DNA of 64,000 nucleotides from JBBDYG01 sp040901765 (lineage in GTDB: Bacteria > Planctomycetota > Planctomycetia > Pirellulales > Lacipirellulaceae): NCBI GenBank assembly GCA_040901765.1, contig JBBDYG010000040.1, forward strand, positions 364,070 through 428,069, written 5' to 3'. This document shows positions 34,538 through 43,272 of this stretch, in pieces. How positions within the stretch are numbered: the stretch's first letter is position 1; the number at the start of each line of letters is the position of its first letter. The position numbers and the translations under genes were made by a program. The notes below the pieces were generated by a model. It saw nothing but the letters and a program-made list of their open reading frames with translations. It was not told the DNA's origin and made no database searches.

Positions 34538-36496
34538 GTGCCCGTGGCTGCCCTTCCTGACGGTTTTCGCCGACGTTTCGACGCTCTTCTCGGAAGTCCC
34601 GTGCGCCGTCGGCTGGCCCAATGGGCCGGTTATGTGCCGCTCATTGCCCAGCGCGGTCCCGCCTTGGAAGCACTCAGCGACTACGACCTCCGCAAGGAGA
34701 GCCTTTCCCTTCGCTACCGCGCCAAGAGCGGCGAAGCTCTTGAGCAACTGCTGGTCGAAGCGTTTTCGCTCGTGCGAGAAGCCGGACGCCGACGGCTAAA
34801 CATGCGGCACTTCGACGTGCAACTCGTCGGCGGCGCCGCAGCTCACAGTGGCTCGATTATCGAAATGCAGACCGGCGAAGGAAAGACCCTCACCGCCACC
34901 TTGCCGCTTTACCTCGCCGCGCTGCAGGGGAAGGGTGCCCACCTCGCGACGGTGAACGATTACCTCGCGCAGCGCGATGCCAATTGGATGCGGCCACTCT
35001 ACGAGGCACTCGGCATGACGGTCGGCGTGATCCAATCGCAAATGCAGCAGCCGGACCGCTACAAGGCCTACGCCTGCGACGTGACCTACGGCACTGCGAA
35101 CGAAATGGGGTTCGATTTCCTCCGCGACCGCCTGCTCAAGCGGCGAATCGAAGAAGGACATCGTGATGTATTCGGCGAGATGCTCGGCGAGCGGGGCGCC
35201 ACGCACGAAAAACCGGTGCAAGGCAATTTGCATTTCATGCTCGTCGATGAGGCCGACAGCATTTTAATCGACGAAGCTCGCACGCCCCTCATCATCAGCG
35301 CCGCGCCGGGCGAGGACGAGAAAATCGCCGCGGAAGCGTATCACTGGGCCGCGGAGAACGTCGGCCGATTCGAGGAGGATGTTCACTACGACTACGAGCA
35401 CGATGAAAAACGCGTCGACCTGACGCTCGCCGGGCGACGGCTGGTGCGCGAGCTCTCGAAGCCGGCTGCCATGAACAAATTGCCCCTCTCGACAATCTAC
35501 GAGTACGTCGAGCGGGGGATCAAAGTCGGCCGCGAAATGTTGATCGACCGCCACTACGTGATCCGCGATGGCGAGATTGTGATTGTGGATGAATTCACGG
35601 GCCGACTAGCCGAGGGCCGTAAGTGGCGCGCTGGAATCCATCAGGCCATCGAAGCCAAGGAAGCGGTCGATATCACGTTCGCCACCAATCAGGCCGCGCG
35701 GATTACCGTGCAGGACTTCTTCTTGCGCTACCATATGCTCTCGGGCATGACCGGAACGGCGAGCAGCAGTGCCGGCGAATTGCGCAAAATCTACCGCGTC
35801 TACGTCGTGCCGATTCCCACGAATCGCCCACCGATTCGTAAAAAGCTGCCGACCTTGGTTTTCGGCACGAGCGACGAAAAGTGGCAGGCGATCGTCGATG
35901 ACGTGATCGAACAACATGCCGCAGGCCGGCCCGTGCTCATCGGCACGCGGTCGATCGACAAGAGCGAGAAATTGGCGGCGATGCTCGAAGCACACGGCAT
36001 CGAGAACACGGTGCTCAACGCCCGGCACGTGGCCCGCGAAGCGGAAATCGTCGCGGAGGCAGGCCAAATCGGCAAAATTACCGTCGCCACCAATATGGCC
36101 GGTCGCGGCACCGATATTAAGCTCGGTCCCGGCGTGCCCGAGCTGGGTGGCATTCACGTCGTTTGCACCGAGCTGCACGAGTCGCAGCGCATCGACCGGC
36201 AACTTATCGGCCGTTGTGGCCGGCAGGGCGATCCCGGCACCTATCGCCAATTCCTGGCGCTCGATGACGAAATCTTGTTAATGGGCCTGGGGCCAAAACG
36301 CGCCCGCAAGCTCAAAGCGATCGGCGAAAAATCGCAAGGCCCGCTCGCGCGATACGAATCGTTGTTCCATCGCGCTCAACGCAAAGTCGAACGCCGCCAC
36401 TTCCGCGACCGCAAGATTCTGCTGTACCACGAAAAAGAACGCCAAAAAATGCAGCGGCAGATGAGCCAGGATCCGTATTTGGATACGCCGGGGTGA
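34538..36496 (+). CDS. Short SecA-family ATPase (accessory SecA paralogue)
   Basis: Starts at GTG 34538. The 652-residue protein has the SecA DEAD motor: Walker A QTGEGKT (111-117), NDYLAQRD, YGTANEMGFDFLRD, Walker B VDEADSILIDEARTPLIIS, MTGTA, and in the second motor half GTRSI and ATNMAGRGTDIKLG, then DRQLIGRCGRQGDPG. It lacks the long helical-scaffold/wing domains and C-terminal zinc-binding tail of housekeeping SecA (usually over 830 residues), ending at MSQDPYLDTPG. It is therefore a second SecA, perhaps for a subset of exported proteins; substrates cannot be told. A decayed copy of its 3' end lies at 37955. Confidence 0.88.
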   Translation: MPVAALPDGFRRRFDALLGSPVRRRLAQWAGYVPLIAQRGPALEALSDYDLRKESLSLRYRAKSGEALEQLLVEAFSLVREAGRRRLNMRHFDVQLVGGAAAHSGSIIEMQTGEGKTLTATLPLYLAALQGKGAHLATVNDYLAQRDANWMRPLYEALGMTVGVIQSQMQQPDRYKAYACDVTYGTANEMGFDFLRDRLLKRRIEEGHRDVFGEMLGERGATHEKPVQGNLHFMLVDEADSILIDEARTPLIISAAPGEDEKIAAEAYHWAAENVGRFEEDVHYDYEHDEKRVDLTLAGRRLVRELSKPAAMNKLPLSTIYEYVERGIKVGREMLIDRHYVIRDGEIVIVDEFTGRLAEGRKWRAGIHQAIEAKEAVDITFATNQAARITVQDFFLRYHMLSGMTGTASSSAGELRKIYRVYVVPIPTNRPPIRKKLPTLVFGTSDEKWQAIVDDVIEQHAAGRPVLIGTRSIDKSEKLAAMLEAHGIENTVLNARHVAREAEIVAEAGQIGKITVATNMAGRGTDIKLGPGVPELGGIHVVCTELHESQRIDRQLIGRCGRQGDPGTYRQFLALDDEILLMGLGPKRARKLKAIGEKSQGPLARYESLFHRAQRKVERRHFRDRKILLYHEKERQKMQRQMSQDPYLDTPG

Positions 36497-36687
36497 GAAA
36501 GGATGTCGGCTCTTGGCGATCGGCCGTCGGCCAGTTCAATGGCTGATGGAAAGTGGCATTCGGGCACTCCAACTCTCCGGACGGGGGGCAGAAGCGGAAG
36601 AGTTTGGGAGGGCCATCGATGGGTCGTTTGATTGGATTTCCACAAGTGCGGCAAGACTCGCAGAGACTTGTGGCGGGACTCGCGTTA

Positions 36688-37770
36688 TCATTCCCCTCTC
36701 GTGCTGCAAAGCTTCTTGCCGAGCCACGTGCGCAACTTTGCGGCGGCTTCGGGGGCAAAGTCACCTGCGAACGCATGGTCGTAGTCGGATCTCACCCGCT
36801 TGAGGTTATGACTCGCCTCCGGCACAATGTACACCTCATGGTCGTCCGGCTGCCGTCTCCTCAATCCGGCACTCAGAGCGGCCGTCTCCAGGTCGGCCTT
36901 GTGTTGCAAGTCCTTCGCTCCCGCGAGCACGAGCACCGGCCCCGGAAAACGAGAGGCCCTAACAGGCCCATCAAACTTAAACATGCTTTGCGCGAACTTG
37001 CCAAATTCAGGCGGATAGAGACTTGCCAACGCAAAAGGAACATCCCCGGGCACCCGACCCGTCTGCTCGATGGCTTCCATGATCTCGTCGTTCTTCTTCA
37101 GAAAAAACATCGCGACGAGGTCGCTGCCAACTTGCTCGCGCATGATGACGTCGGCTCGACGCCCCGGCGTGGAAGCGAGCACCAGCGCCGCCGGCGGTTT
37201 ATGGAAGCCCTTGCCTTCCACAGCAGCTTGCAGGATCAGCATTCCGCCTTCGCTATGCCCAATCATTGCGGTCCGGTTAGCGTCGATTTCCGCCTGTTCC
37301 TGGAGATACGCAAGTGCGGCCGCGGTATCGCCCACATAGTTCTCCCACAGTGTGAACGCATACAGTAACTCCCGATCCGTGGGCGCCTCTCCACTGGCGT
37401 ACTGGCCGCGCTTGTCGTATCGCAAACTGGCAATCCCCTCTTGAGCTAGTTGTTCGGCAATCTGCTTGAGCAGATTGATCTTCACGTTCAAGAGTGCTGA
37501 GTTGCCGTCGCGATCAGTTGGTCCGCTGCCCGCCACGATAATGACACCGGCTATTTTCGCATCGGGCTCGTGCGCGGGGACTAGCAGCGTCCCGGCCAAC
37601 TTCACACCGTTCGCGCCTGTGAAACTGACCGCTCGCTCGCTTTGGGCCACCCCGTCCGCCGTGGCGGCGTTAGCGTGTGGTCCAAGGCTCAAGGACGGTC
37701 CCAGAACGCTGATGATCGTACCCAGGTACAACACTCGCGAAAATGCGATGCGCAATGTTATTCGTCCCAT
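36688..37770 (-). CDS. Exported alpha/beta hydrolase
   Basis: The 360-residue protein begins with a signal peptide (VLYLGTIISVLGPSLSLGPHANA). The fold signature follows: GVIIVAGSGPTDRDGN (oxyanion region), LRYDKRGQYASG, nucleophile elbow IGHSEGGML with Ser, VLVLAGAKDLQ with the probable Asp, and EASHNLK with the His. The type is that of S9/S33-like esterases with unknown substrate. It is flanked by two copies of the secA 3' end (36425-36496 and 37955-38024) and is on the opposite strand, as if it had been inserted between them. The short gap 36497-36687 shows no convincing gene. Confidence 0.88.
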   Translation of the reverse strand: MGRITLRIAFSRVLYLGTIISVLGPSLSLGPHANAATADGVAQSERAVSFTGANGVKLAGTLLVPAHEPDAKIAGVIIVAGSGPTDRDGNSALLNVKINLLKQIAEQLAQEGIASLRYDKRGQYASGEAPTDRELLYAFTLWENYVGDTAAALAYLQEQAEIDANRTAMIGHSEGGMLILQAAVEGKGFHKPPAALVLASTPGRRADVIMREQVGSDLVAMFFLKKNDEIMEAIEQTGRVPGDVPFALASLYPPEFGKFAQSMFKFDGPVRASRFPGPVLVLAGAKDLQHKADLETAALSAGLRRRQPDDHEVYIVPEASHNLKRVRSDYDHAFAGDFAPEAAAKLRTWLGKKLCSTRGE

Positions 37771-37954
37771 GGCACGCTCCAGATTAAGGACTCATCCCCT
37801 CTATTAGAGCCGTTCGACAGGGAGTATTCAAACCAACGTTTCGGAATCGCTGGCGTGTATCACTTACCGACTTGAGCAACATCGTTGTTTTCCGGACAGT
37901 CCGCCGTGACCTTTGGTACGGCCATAACTTGCGTTGCGGCCATGCCAACAAACG

Positions 37955-38024
37955 TGCCACGAAACAAAATGCCGACGATGCAGCGGCAGATGAGCCAGAC
38001 CTGTATCTGGATACGCCGGGGTAA
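37955..38024 (+). pseudogene. Decayed copy of the secA-like 3' end
   Basis: The 70 bases align with 36425-36496, the last 23 codons and stop of the SecA paralogue. A 21-base block (starting ATGCAGCGGCAG) and the final GGATACGCCGGGGT are identical, and the copy ends in TAA. Two single-base deletions shift the frame. With them restored it would read CHETKCRR-MQRQMSQ-D-LYLDTPG. The rest of 37771-38145 shows no gene besides a hairpin at its right end. Confidence 0.8.
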
Positions 38025-38050
38025 GCGGTTTTGAATCGATCGCGCAATTG

Positions 38051-38145
38051 CTAACCGCTGATTAACGCTAATATTCGCTAATCAACTGGCGGTGCGCTAA
38101 TTGAAGCCTGATCTACTTGTGCCCCATTAGCGTGAATTAGCGGTT
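38051..38145. repeat. Inverted repeat of the AACCGCTxATTxACGCTAAT family, copy 1
   Basis: Left arm 38051-38070 and right arm 38126-38145 are complementary with two mismatches over 20 bases. The right arm abuts the fabI stop codon. A related element lies at 46512-46595. It may act as a transcription terminator for fabI but lacks a T-run. Confidence 0.85.
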
Positions 38146-38973
38146 CTACGTCCCCAGTTTGATGCGGTCGATCATCCGTCCCGGCGTGCCCATGATGTTG
38201 AAGCCGCCGTCGAGGTGCAAGATTTCGCCCGTGATGCCGGACGACATTTCCGAGAGGAGAAACGCGCCGCAATTGCCCGCTTCGTCGTGCGTGATGTTCC
38301 GTCCCAAAGGTGCCATCGCTTCGTAAAGTTTGAGCATGTCGTCGACACCCGCGCCGCGGCCGGAAATGGTTTGTAGTGGCCCCGCGCTGAGCGCATTCAC
38401 CCGAACGCCGCGCACGCCTAGATCGAACGCCAGGTATTTGACGATCGAATCGAGCGCGGCCTTGCATACGCCCATTACGTTGTAGCCCGGCACGGCTTTT
38501 TCGCCGCCGTAGTAAGTAAGCGTAAGAATCGTTGCCCCCGGCCGTAGAATATCCTTGGCCGCATTGGCCAGCGCGAGCAAACTGTAGGCGCTGATCTCCA
38601 TCGCCAGCTTGAAGCCGGCGCGGCTCGTTTCGATCGTGTCCCGCTTGAGGTCGTCGGGCAGGGCGAAGGCGATCGAGTGGAGCAAGAAATCGAGGCCGCC
38701 AAACTCTTCTCGGCAGCGGCCGATCACCGCGGCGATCTGCTCGTCGTTCGTCACGTCCATCGGCTGCAGGAACCTTACCTGGGGGATACCCTCCGTGAGC
38801 TTCGTGACGCGGCCCAAGTTCTTCTGCCGCTCGTCCTCCGCTTTGTCGGGCATATAGCTAAACCCGCATTCGCCCCCTTCGTTCATGACCCGTTCGGCAA
38901 TCGCCCAGGCGATCGATTGCTTATTGAAGACCCCGGTGATCAACCCCTGCTTGCCCGCGAACATGCCCGGCAT
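38146..38973 (-). CDS. fabI: Enoyl-[acyl-carrier-protein] reductase (NADH)
   Basis: A 275-residue short-chain dehydrogenase-type enzyme that reduces enoyl-ACP in fatty-acid elongation. The N-terminal LITGVFNKQSIAWAIA is the FabI-specific variant of the nucleotide-binding loop, HSIAFA follows, and the active-site pair Tyr164/Lys171 (Y-x6-K, GYNVMGVCK) is present. The C-terminal SGITGEILHLDGGFNIMG fits. Single gene with its own surroundings. Confidence 0.95.
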   Translation of the reverse strand: MPGMFAGKQGLITGVFNKQSIAWAIAERVMNEGGECGFSYMPDKAEDERQKNLGRVTKLTEGIPQVRFLQPMDVTNDEQIAAVIGRCREEFGGLDFLLHSIAFALPDDLKRDTIETSRAGFKLAMEISAYSLLALANAAKDILRPGATILTLTYYGGEKAVPGYNVMGVCKAALDSIVKYLAFDLGVRGVRVNALSAGPLQTISGRGAGVDDMLKLYEAMAPLGRNITHDEAGNCGAFLLSEMSSGITGEILHLDGGFNIMGTPGRMIDRIKLGT

Positions 38974-39110
38974 GACTTGGCTCCTGTGGCACCGAAACGG
39001 CGCAAACTCGGCGAGAAAACGATTACGTGTCCGCCAGTCTAACAGCTATCGAGCCAATCGTCTGCCGGAGCAGTCCGCGGAAGGATCGCGACAAACGCCA
39101 ACAAGAATAG

Positions 39111-39146
39111 TTGCAATACTGCGACATTAACGTATAATTATGTCGC
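39111..39146 (+). promoter_or_regulatory. Sigma-70-type promoter with overlapping operator-like inverted repeat
   Basis: TTGCAA at 39111-39116 and a perfect TATAAT at 39133-39138 are 16 bases apart. The arms GCGACAT (39121-39127) and ATGTCGC (39140-39146) flank the -10 element symmetrically, so a repressor or autoregulator could bind there. It drives the sigma-54 activator gene, about 45 bases downstream. Confidence 0.7.
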
Positions 39147-39190
39147 GTTATTGAACTGGGTCGATTATCGTCGAGGTCGCTTGTCAAAAA

Positions 39191-41065
39191 ATGCTAGATA
39201 TTGTCAAAAACCTGCTGAATTCAGCAACTAACGCTATTTCCCCGGAATATTTTCGACAGGAGGCTGTAGCCGTTATGACGACACTCGAAGGCGTGTCCGC
39301 AGCTGCAATTGTCCAGTCGGACCCGCCGCACTGGAACGCCGTCGCAACAGCCGGAACGACGGCGTCCAAAGTGCCCACGGACCTTGCCGCAGAGACCTTG
39401 GATTCTGAACGTCCGGTGCGACGGAAGGATTGGGTCGCGGTGCCGCTGTATTCAAACGCCGGCCACCTCTCGGCGGCGTTGTTATTGCAAACTCGGTTGG
39501 ACGAATCGTTAGTTGCGGTTTTCGGCGACGTGGTCGGCCGTTGTGAGCAACTCATCAACGAGCGCTGTGTCGGCCAACGGCAAGCCGAGCGATTCGCTGC
39601 GCTGCTCAACATGACTCACCAATGGCACCAGTCAAGCGACATGGAAACGCTGCTGGTGGCAATGGCCGAGGCCGCGACGCGGCTGTTTCACGCCGATCGT
39701 GCGAGCATCTTTTTGTGGGATCGTGCGAACCGAACTTTGGTCGGCCGGCCAGCGCTGGGCATCGAAGGCGGCGAGCTGCGGATACCGGACGACGCCGGCG
39801 TCGTCGGACAGGTCGTGCAGTCGGGGGTCGCGCGGCGGGTCGATGTAAACCACGATCCGCAGGAAATTGACCGAGCCGTCGACCAGCGCACCGGCTATCG
39901 AACGCAATCTTTGCTCTGCGTGCCGCTCTTAGCGCCGAGCGGCGAACGGCTTGGTGCGTTTGAGCTTCTGAACAAACAAAAAGGCGTTTTTTCGTCGGAG
40001 GACGAGCGAGGCTTGGCGGATGTCGCCCGCTATGCCGCGATCGCGCTCCAGAATACGCAACAACTCGAAACGTTGCTCCAGCGCCAAGAGCAACTGGTCG
40101 AGCAAGCGGCCGAGGGCGTGCAACTTGTCGGGCAGGCTCCCGCCATTGTGGCGCTACGCTCGACAGTCGCCCGTGTCGCAAATACGGACTTGGCAATTCT
40201 CGTGCTCGGCGAGAATGGCACGGGCAAGGAAATCGTCGCACAGTCGCTGCACTACTTCAGCCGACGCCGCAAGGAGCCGTTCGTCGCGGTCAACTGCGCA
40301 GCGTTGGCGGAAACTTTGCTTGAGAGCGAACTGTTTGGCCACGAGAAGGGAGCTTTTACCGACGCCCGCGAAACCCGGGCCGGCAAGTTTGAGATAGCCG
40401 CGGGAGGGACGCTATTTCTCGATGAAATCGGCGATATGAGCCTCGGTGGCCAAGCCAAGTTGTTGCGGGTGCTTGAAGAGAAGACCATCGTGCGGGTCGG
40501 TGGGAACACGCCGATTCACACCGAAGTTCGCATCGTTGCCGCTACGAATCGCGATCTGGCGACGCTCGTTCGCGAACGACGATTCCGTGAGGATTTGTAT
40601 TATCGCCTCAACGTCGTGTCACTTGAACTGCCGCCGCTTCGCGAGCGTGGGGACGACGTGCTCATCTTGGCACAGCACTTCTTGCAGCAGTTCTGCCGCA
40701 AGATGGGACGCAAGCAACCGGCGCTAACCGCTGCCGCGAAGAAACGGCTCATTGCCCACTTATGGCCAGGCAACGTGCGGGAGCTGCGCAATCTCATAGA
40801 GCGGCTCGTTTATCTCACCGCCGGTGATAAGATTGACGCCGCCGACCTGTCCTTCATCCTCGCTCCGCAATCGGAACGACCCGATGCCGTTGAATTGGGC
40901 CAAGCGTTGCAGGAGGCAACCCAGCAGTTCCAACGCGACTACATCCACCGCACGATCGGCCGACTACGCGGCAACGTAAGCGAAGCCGCGACAGCACTGG
41001 GCGTCCATCGCTCCAATCTGTACCGCAAAATGCGGCAGCTTGGGATGGAAGCGAGCGAAGAATGA
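39191..41065 (+). CDS. GAF-domain sigma-54-dependent transcriptional activator
   Basis: 624 residues. The N-terminal 130 residues form a weakly conserved, probably sensory domain; a GAF domain follows (about 140-290: MAEAATRLFHADRASIFLWD, VGQVVQSGVARRVDV, SLLCVPLL). The AAA+ domain has Walker A GENGTGKE (340-347), GHEKGAFTDA (the sigma-54-contact GAFTGA motif with Asp at position five, 387-392), Walker B TLFLDEIGDM, and EDLYYRLNV. The C-terminus is a Fis-type HTH (LRGNVSEAATALGVHRSNLYRKMRQLG). No receiver domain, so the GAF or N-terminal domain should sense a ligand. Sigma-54 targets may include the Wzz promoter at 17611. Confidence 0.92.
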   Translation: MLDIVKNLLNSATNAISPEYFRQEAVAVMTTLEGVSAAAIVQSDPPHWNAVATAGTTASKVPTDLAAETLDSERPVRRKDWVAVPLYSNAGHLSAALLLQTRLDESLVAVFGDVVGRCEQLINERCVGQRQAERFAALLNMTHQWHQSSDMETLLVAMAEAATRLFHADRASIFLWDRANRTLVGRPALGIEGGELRIPDDAGVVGQVVQSGVARRVDVNHDPQEIDRAVDQRTGYRTQSLLCVPLLAPSGERLGAFELLNKQKGVFSSEDERGLADVARYAAIALQNTQQLETLLQRQEQLVEQAAEGVQLVGQAPAIVALRSTVARVANTDLAILVLGENGTGKEIVAQSLHYFSRRRKEPFVAVNCAALAETLLESELFGHEKGAFTDARETRAGKFEIAAGGTLFLDEIGDMSLGGQAKLLRVLEEKTIVRVGGNTPIHTEVRIVAATNRDLATLVRERRFREDLYYRLNVVSLELPPLRERGDDVLILAQHFLQQFCRKMGRKQPALTAAAKKRLIAHLWPGNVRELRNLIERLVYLTAGDKIDAADLSFILAPQSERPDAVELGQALQEATQQFQRDYIHRTIGRLRGNVSEAATALGVHRSNLYRKMRQLGMEASEE

Positions 41066-41099
41066 AACTTGCTGTCGAGAGGACATCGGACGCCCAATC

Positions 41100-41348
41100 T
41101 CATTGACCGCGTTGGACTCCTGTGACCTCTTCCGTCTGCGGATCGACGTCGAGAGACAGGTCACCACCACTCGCAATAGTCCCCGGATCGGCAAGGGGAG
41201 CGAAATACACCTTGCAGATTCCTTGCGTAACTGAGGCGGTAACATCCATGCGTTCCACGGAATATCCCAGCTCGCGAGCTTTGCCGAGCGCGACACGGAT
41301 GCCAGTAAGTAATCGTGCGTCGAATTCTGGCGATTTGATCGCAATCAT
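41100..41348 (-). CDS. Small protein of unknown function, partner of the JAMM gene
   Basis: 82 residues, 11 bases downstream of the JAMM-domain gene on the same strand. N-terminal half helical (LLTGIRVALGKARELGYSVERM), C-terminal half beta-rich (GICKVYFAPLADP, GGDLSLDVDPQTEEVTGVQRGQ). The last part resembles the end of NTF2-fold/immunity-like or PepSY-like small domains, but the match is too weak to name. No signal peptide. Close spacing suggests it is a substrate, inhibitor or adaptor of the metalloprotease. Confidence 0.65.
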   Translation of the reverse strand: MIAIKSPEFDARLLTGIRVALGKARELGYSVERMDVTASVTQGICKVYFAPLADPGTIASGGDLSLDVDPQTEEVTGVQRGQ

Positions 41349-41359
41349 GGCCGAATTGT

Positions 41360-41797
41360 CTATCCAAGTTCAAGGAGTTGAGGTGTTGACCCTAAGATAG
41401 TGACCTCACCATCGTTGTCGATATGGTACATTGTATCCTTGGCGATCACAAACTGATGCTGGCCCATCGTTTCCGGATAGTCCTGCGAGAGACGAATATC
41501 CTGTGGACTAGGCTCCTGCTGCCATTCTAAACCTGTGTTGGGATGTGTATGGAAGCTCCCGACGATTTGTTTTCCCTGGAAGGTTCCATCGACACGGAGC
41601 GGGAAGACGAGCGACGCCTGCCCGCCAGCCGGCAGCCTCACCAGCACAAATGTCGCCGTGTCCGGATCGCAGAGTATAAAGCCACCTTGCTCAACCGGAT
41701 GATCTGTGCCGACGCCGCTTTCTTCGTAGGCGCGGCGCAAGCCATCGATCACGTCTAAGTGTAGCAGTAACTCGGCAGCCGAGGGTTGAAGGCTCAT
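41360..41797 (-). CDS. JAB/MPN (JAMM) metalloprotease-like protein
   Basis: 145 residues containing a complete JAMM motif: Glu36 (VEQGGFILCD), His83 and His85 in GSFHTHPN, and Ser97-x2-Asp100 in EPSPQDI; the gap between the second His and Ser is eleven residues, somewhat longer than usual. JAMM proteins are zinc isopeptidases or peptidases in ubiquitin-like, siderophore-cleavage, sulfur-carrier and defence pathways. No E1- or ubiquitin-like gene is near. It is 15 bases from bioA and 11 bases from a small partner gene. Confidence 0.8.
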   Translation of the reverse strand: MSLQPSAAELLLHLDVIDGLRRAYEESGVGTDHPVEQGGFILCDPDTATFVLVRLPAGGQASLVFPLRVDGTFQGKQIVGSFHTHPNTGLEWQQEPSPQDIRLSQDYPETMGQHQFVIAKDTMYHIDNDGEVTILGSTPQLLELG

Positions 41798-41812
41798 TTG
41801 CTGGGATTGGTG

Positions 41813-43228
41813 CTAAGCATCGTGATCTAGGGCTGTCAATGCACCGAGTGCGGAAGCAATCGTATTCATCATGTGATCCAACTCGTCAACTGTAATCGAC
41901 AGCGGCGGCATGACATACACAAAGTGGGGTTGCGGGCGGAGCCATACGCCTCGTTCAAGCGCGTATCGAGCGATCTTGCGGCCAATGGCAAGCTCCAGCG
42001 GAAACGGTGCCGCTGTGCTTTTATCGACAACTAAATCAAATGCGCCGATGAGGCCGCATTGCCGAACGTGGGCCACGTTTGGATGCGCCACGAGGCGCTC
42101 CAGATGTTCGCCCAGTTGCGCGATTGTCCCTTGCAATCGCTCGAGAGTTTGCTCCTGCTTGAACAGGTCGAGCGACGCCAGTGCCGCAGCACAAGCGAGT
42201 GGATTCCCACTGTAAGTGTGGCCGTGGAACAGGGTCCGGCCGGCATCGGCGTCGCCCTGAAACGCCTTCCAGATTTCGCCATGGGTGATTGTGGCGGACA
42301 AGGGCAAGTAACCGCCGCTAATGCCTTTTCCGAGGCAGAGAAAATCTGGCACCACGTCTTCCCGTTCGCACGCGAACATGGCGCCGGTGCGGCCGAAGCC
42401 GGTGGCTACTTCGTCAACGATCAGAAGCACGTTGTATCGGCGCGTTAACTCGCGCACCCCGCGCAGGAAGCCGGGTGGATGCATCACCATGCCGGCCGCA
42501 CACTGAACGAGAGGCTCCATGACCATCGCCGCGACTTCGGCGTGGTGTTCCTGCAGCAACGATTCGAGCTGCCGCAAGAAATGATCCGCGCCGGCCGGCT
42601 GGCGCCGCACGTCGGGCGACGGGAATCGAATCACGTCAAACAACAGCGGCTCAAATAGTGCGTGGAATCGCTCGATACCGCCGACCGCCGCGGCACCCAG
42701 TGTGTCGCCGTGGTAGGCTTCGCCGAGCGCGATGAACTTCGTTTTCTCTGGGCGCGGACGCGCGCATTGCCGCCAGTATTGAAACGCCGCCTTCAACGCG
42801 ACCTCAATCGCCGAAGCCCCGTCGCTGGAAAAGAAAGTATGTTCCAAATTGCCCGGCGCGATTTCCGCGAGTCGCCGGGCAAGCTTGACCGTCGTGGCGT
42901 TGCCCATTCCGAGCGAGGTCGTGTGGGCGACTTTATCGAGTTGCGTGCGGATCGCGTCATTGATGGCGGGATGATTGTGGCCGTGAACATTGCACCACAT
43001 GCTCGCCGCGCCATCGAGATAGCGCTTGCCGTCGATATCGATCAGCATCGCTCCGTCGGCTCGCTCAATCACCAGCGGCTCGTAGGCCTGCATCGGCGTG
43101 AACGAGTGCCAGTAATGGTGCCGATCCCACTCGCGCAGCTCTTCGTTGGTGGGTTCCTGTTCCCCTCCTCCGTCCGCGGGAAAGGTGCTAGGGGAGGGGG
43201 CATTCGACGCCGAGTAATTAATCGCCAT
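41813..43228 (-). CDS. bioA: Adenosylmethionine-8-amino-7-oxononanoate aminotransferase
   Basis: A 471-residue class-III PLP aminotransferase. WHSFTPMQAYEPLVIERADG is the BioA-type N-terminal signature; YLDGAASMWCNVHGHNHPAIN, Asp272 in LLIVDEVATGFGRTG, the Schiff-base Lys301 in LGKGISGGYLPLSA, and FHGHTYSGNPLACAAALASL follow. BioA converts KAPA to DAPA in biotin synthesis with S-adenosylmethionine as the amino donor. No other bio gene is near. The SAM-hydrolase gene 44 bases upstream shares the substrate SAM. Confidence 0.93.
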   Translation of the reverse strand: MAINYSASNAPSPSTFPADGGGEQEPTNEELREWDRHHYWHSFTPMQAYEPLVIERADGAMLIDIDGKRYLDGAASMWCNVHGHNHPAINDAIRTQLDKVAHTTSLGMGNATTVKLARRLAEIAPGNLEHTFFSSDGASAIEVALKAAFQYWRQCARPRPEKTKFIALGEAYHGDTLGAAAVGGIERFHALFEPLLFDVIRFPSPDVRRQPAGADHFLRQLESLLQEHHAEVAAMVMEPLVQCAAGMVMHPPGFLRGVRELTRRYNVLLIVDEVATGFGRTGAMFACEREDVVPDFLCLGKGISGGYLPLSATITHGEIWKAFQGDADAGRTLFHGHTYSGNPLACAAALASLDLFKQEQTLERLQGTIAQLGEHLERLVAHPNVAHVRQCGLIGAFDLVVDKSTAAPFPLELAIGRKIARYALERGVWLRPQPHFVYVMPPLSITVDELDHMMNTIASALGALTALDHDA

Positions 43229-43272
43229 TACGCTCGACCTCCCCTAACAACCATTCCCTGGAAAGAAGTCGG

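Noticed and set aside
36497..36687. Cys-rich reading (CESCRTC...FRFC...ECPN) on the minus strand beyond the hydrolase gene
   Set aside because: It resembles small planctomycete zinc-ribbon proteins, but no start codon with a ribosome site precedes it, and it runs into the secA and hydrolase genes in other frames.
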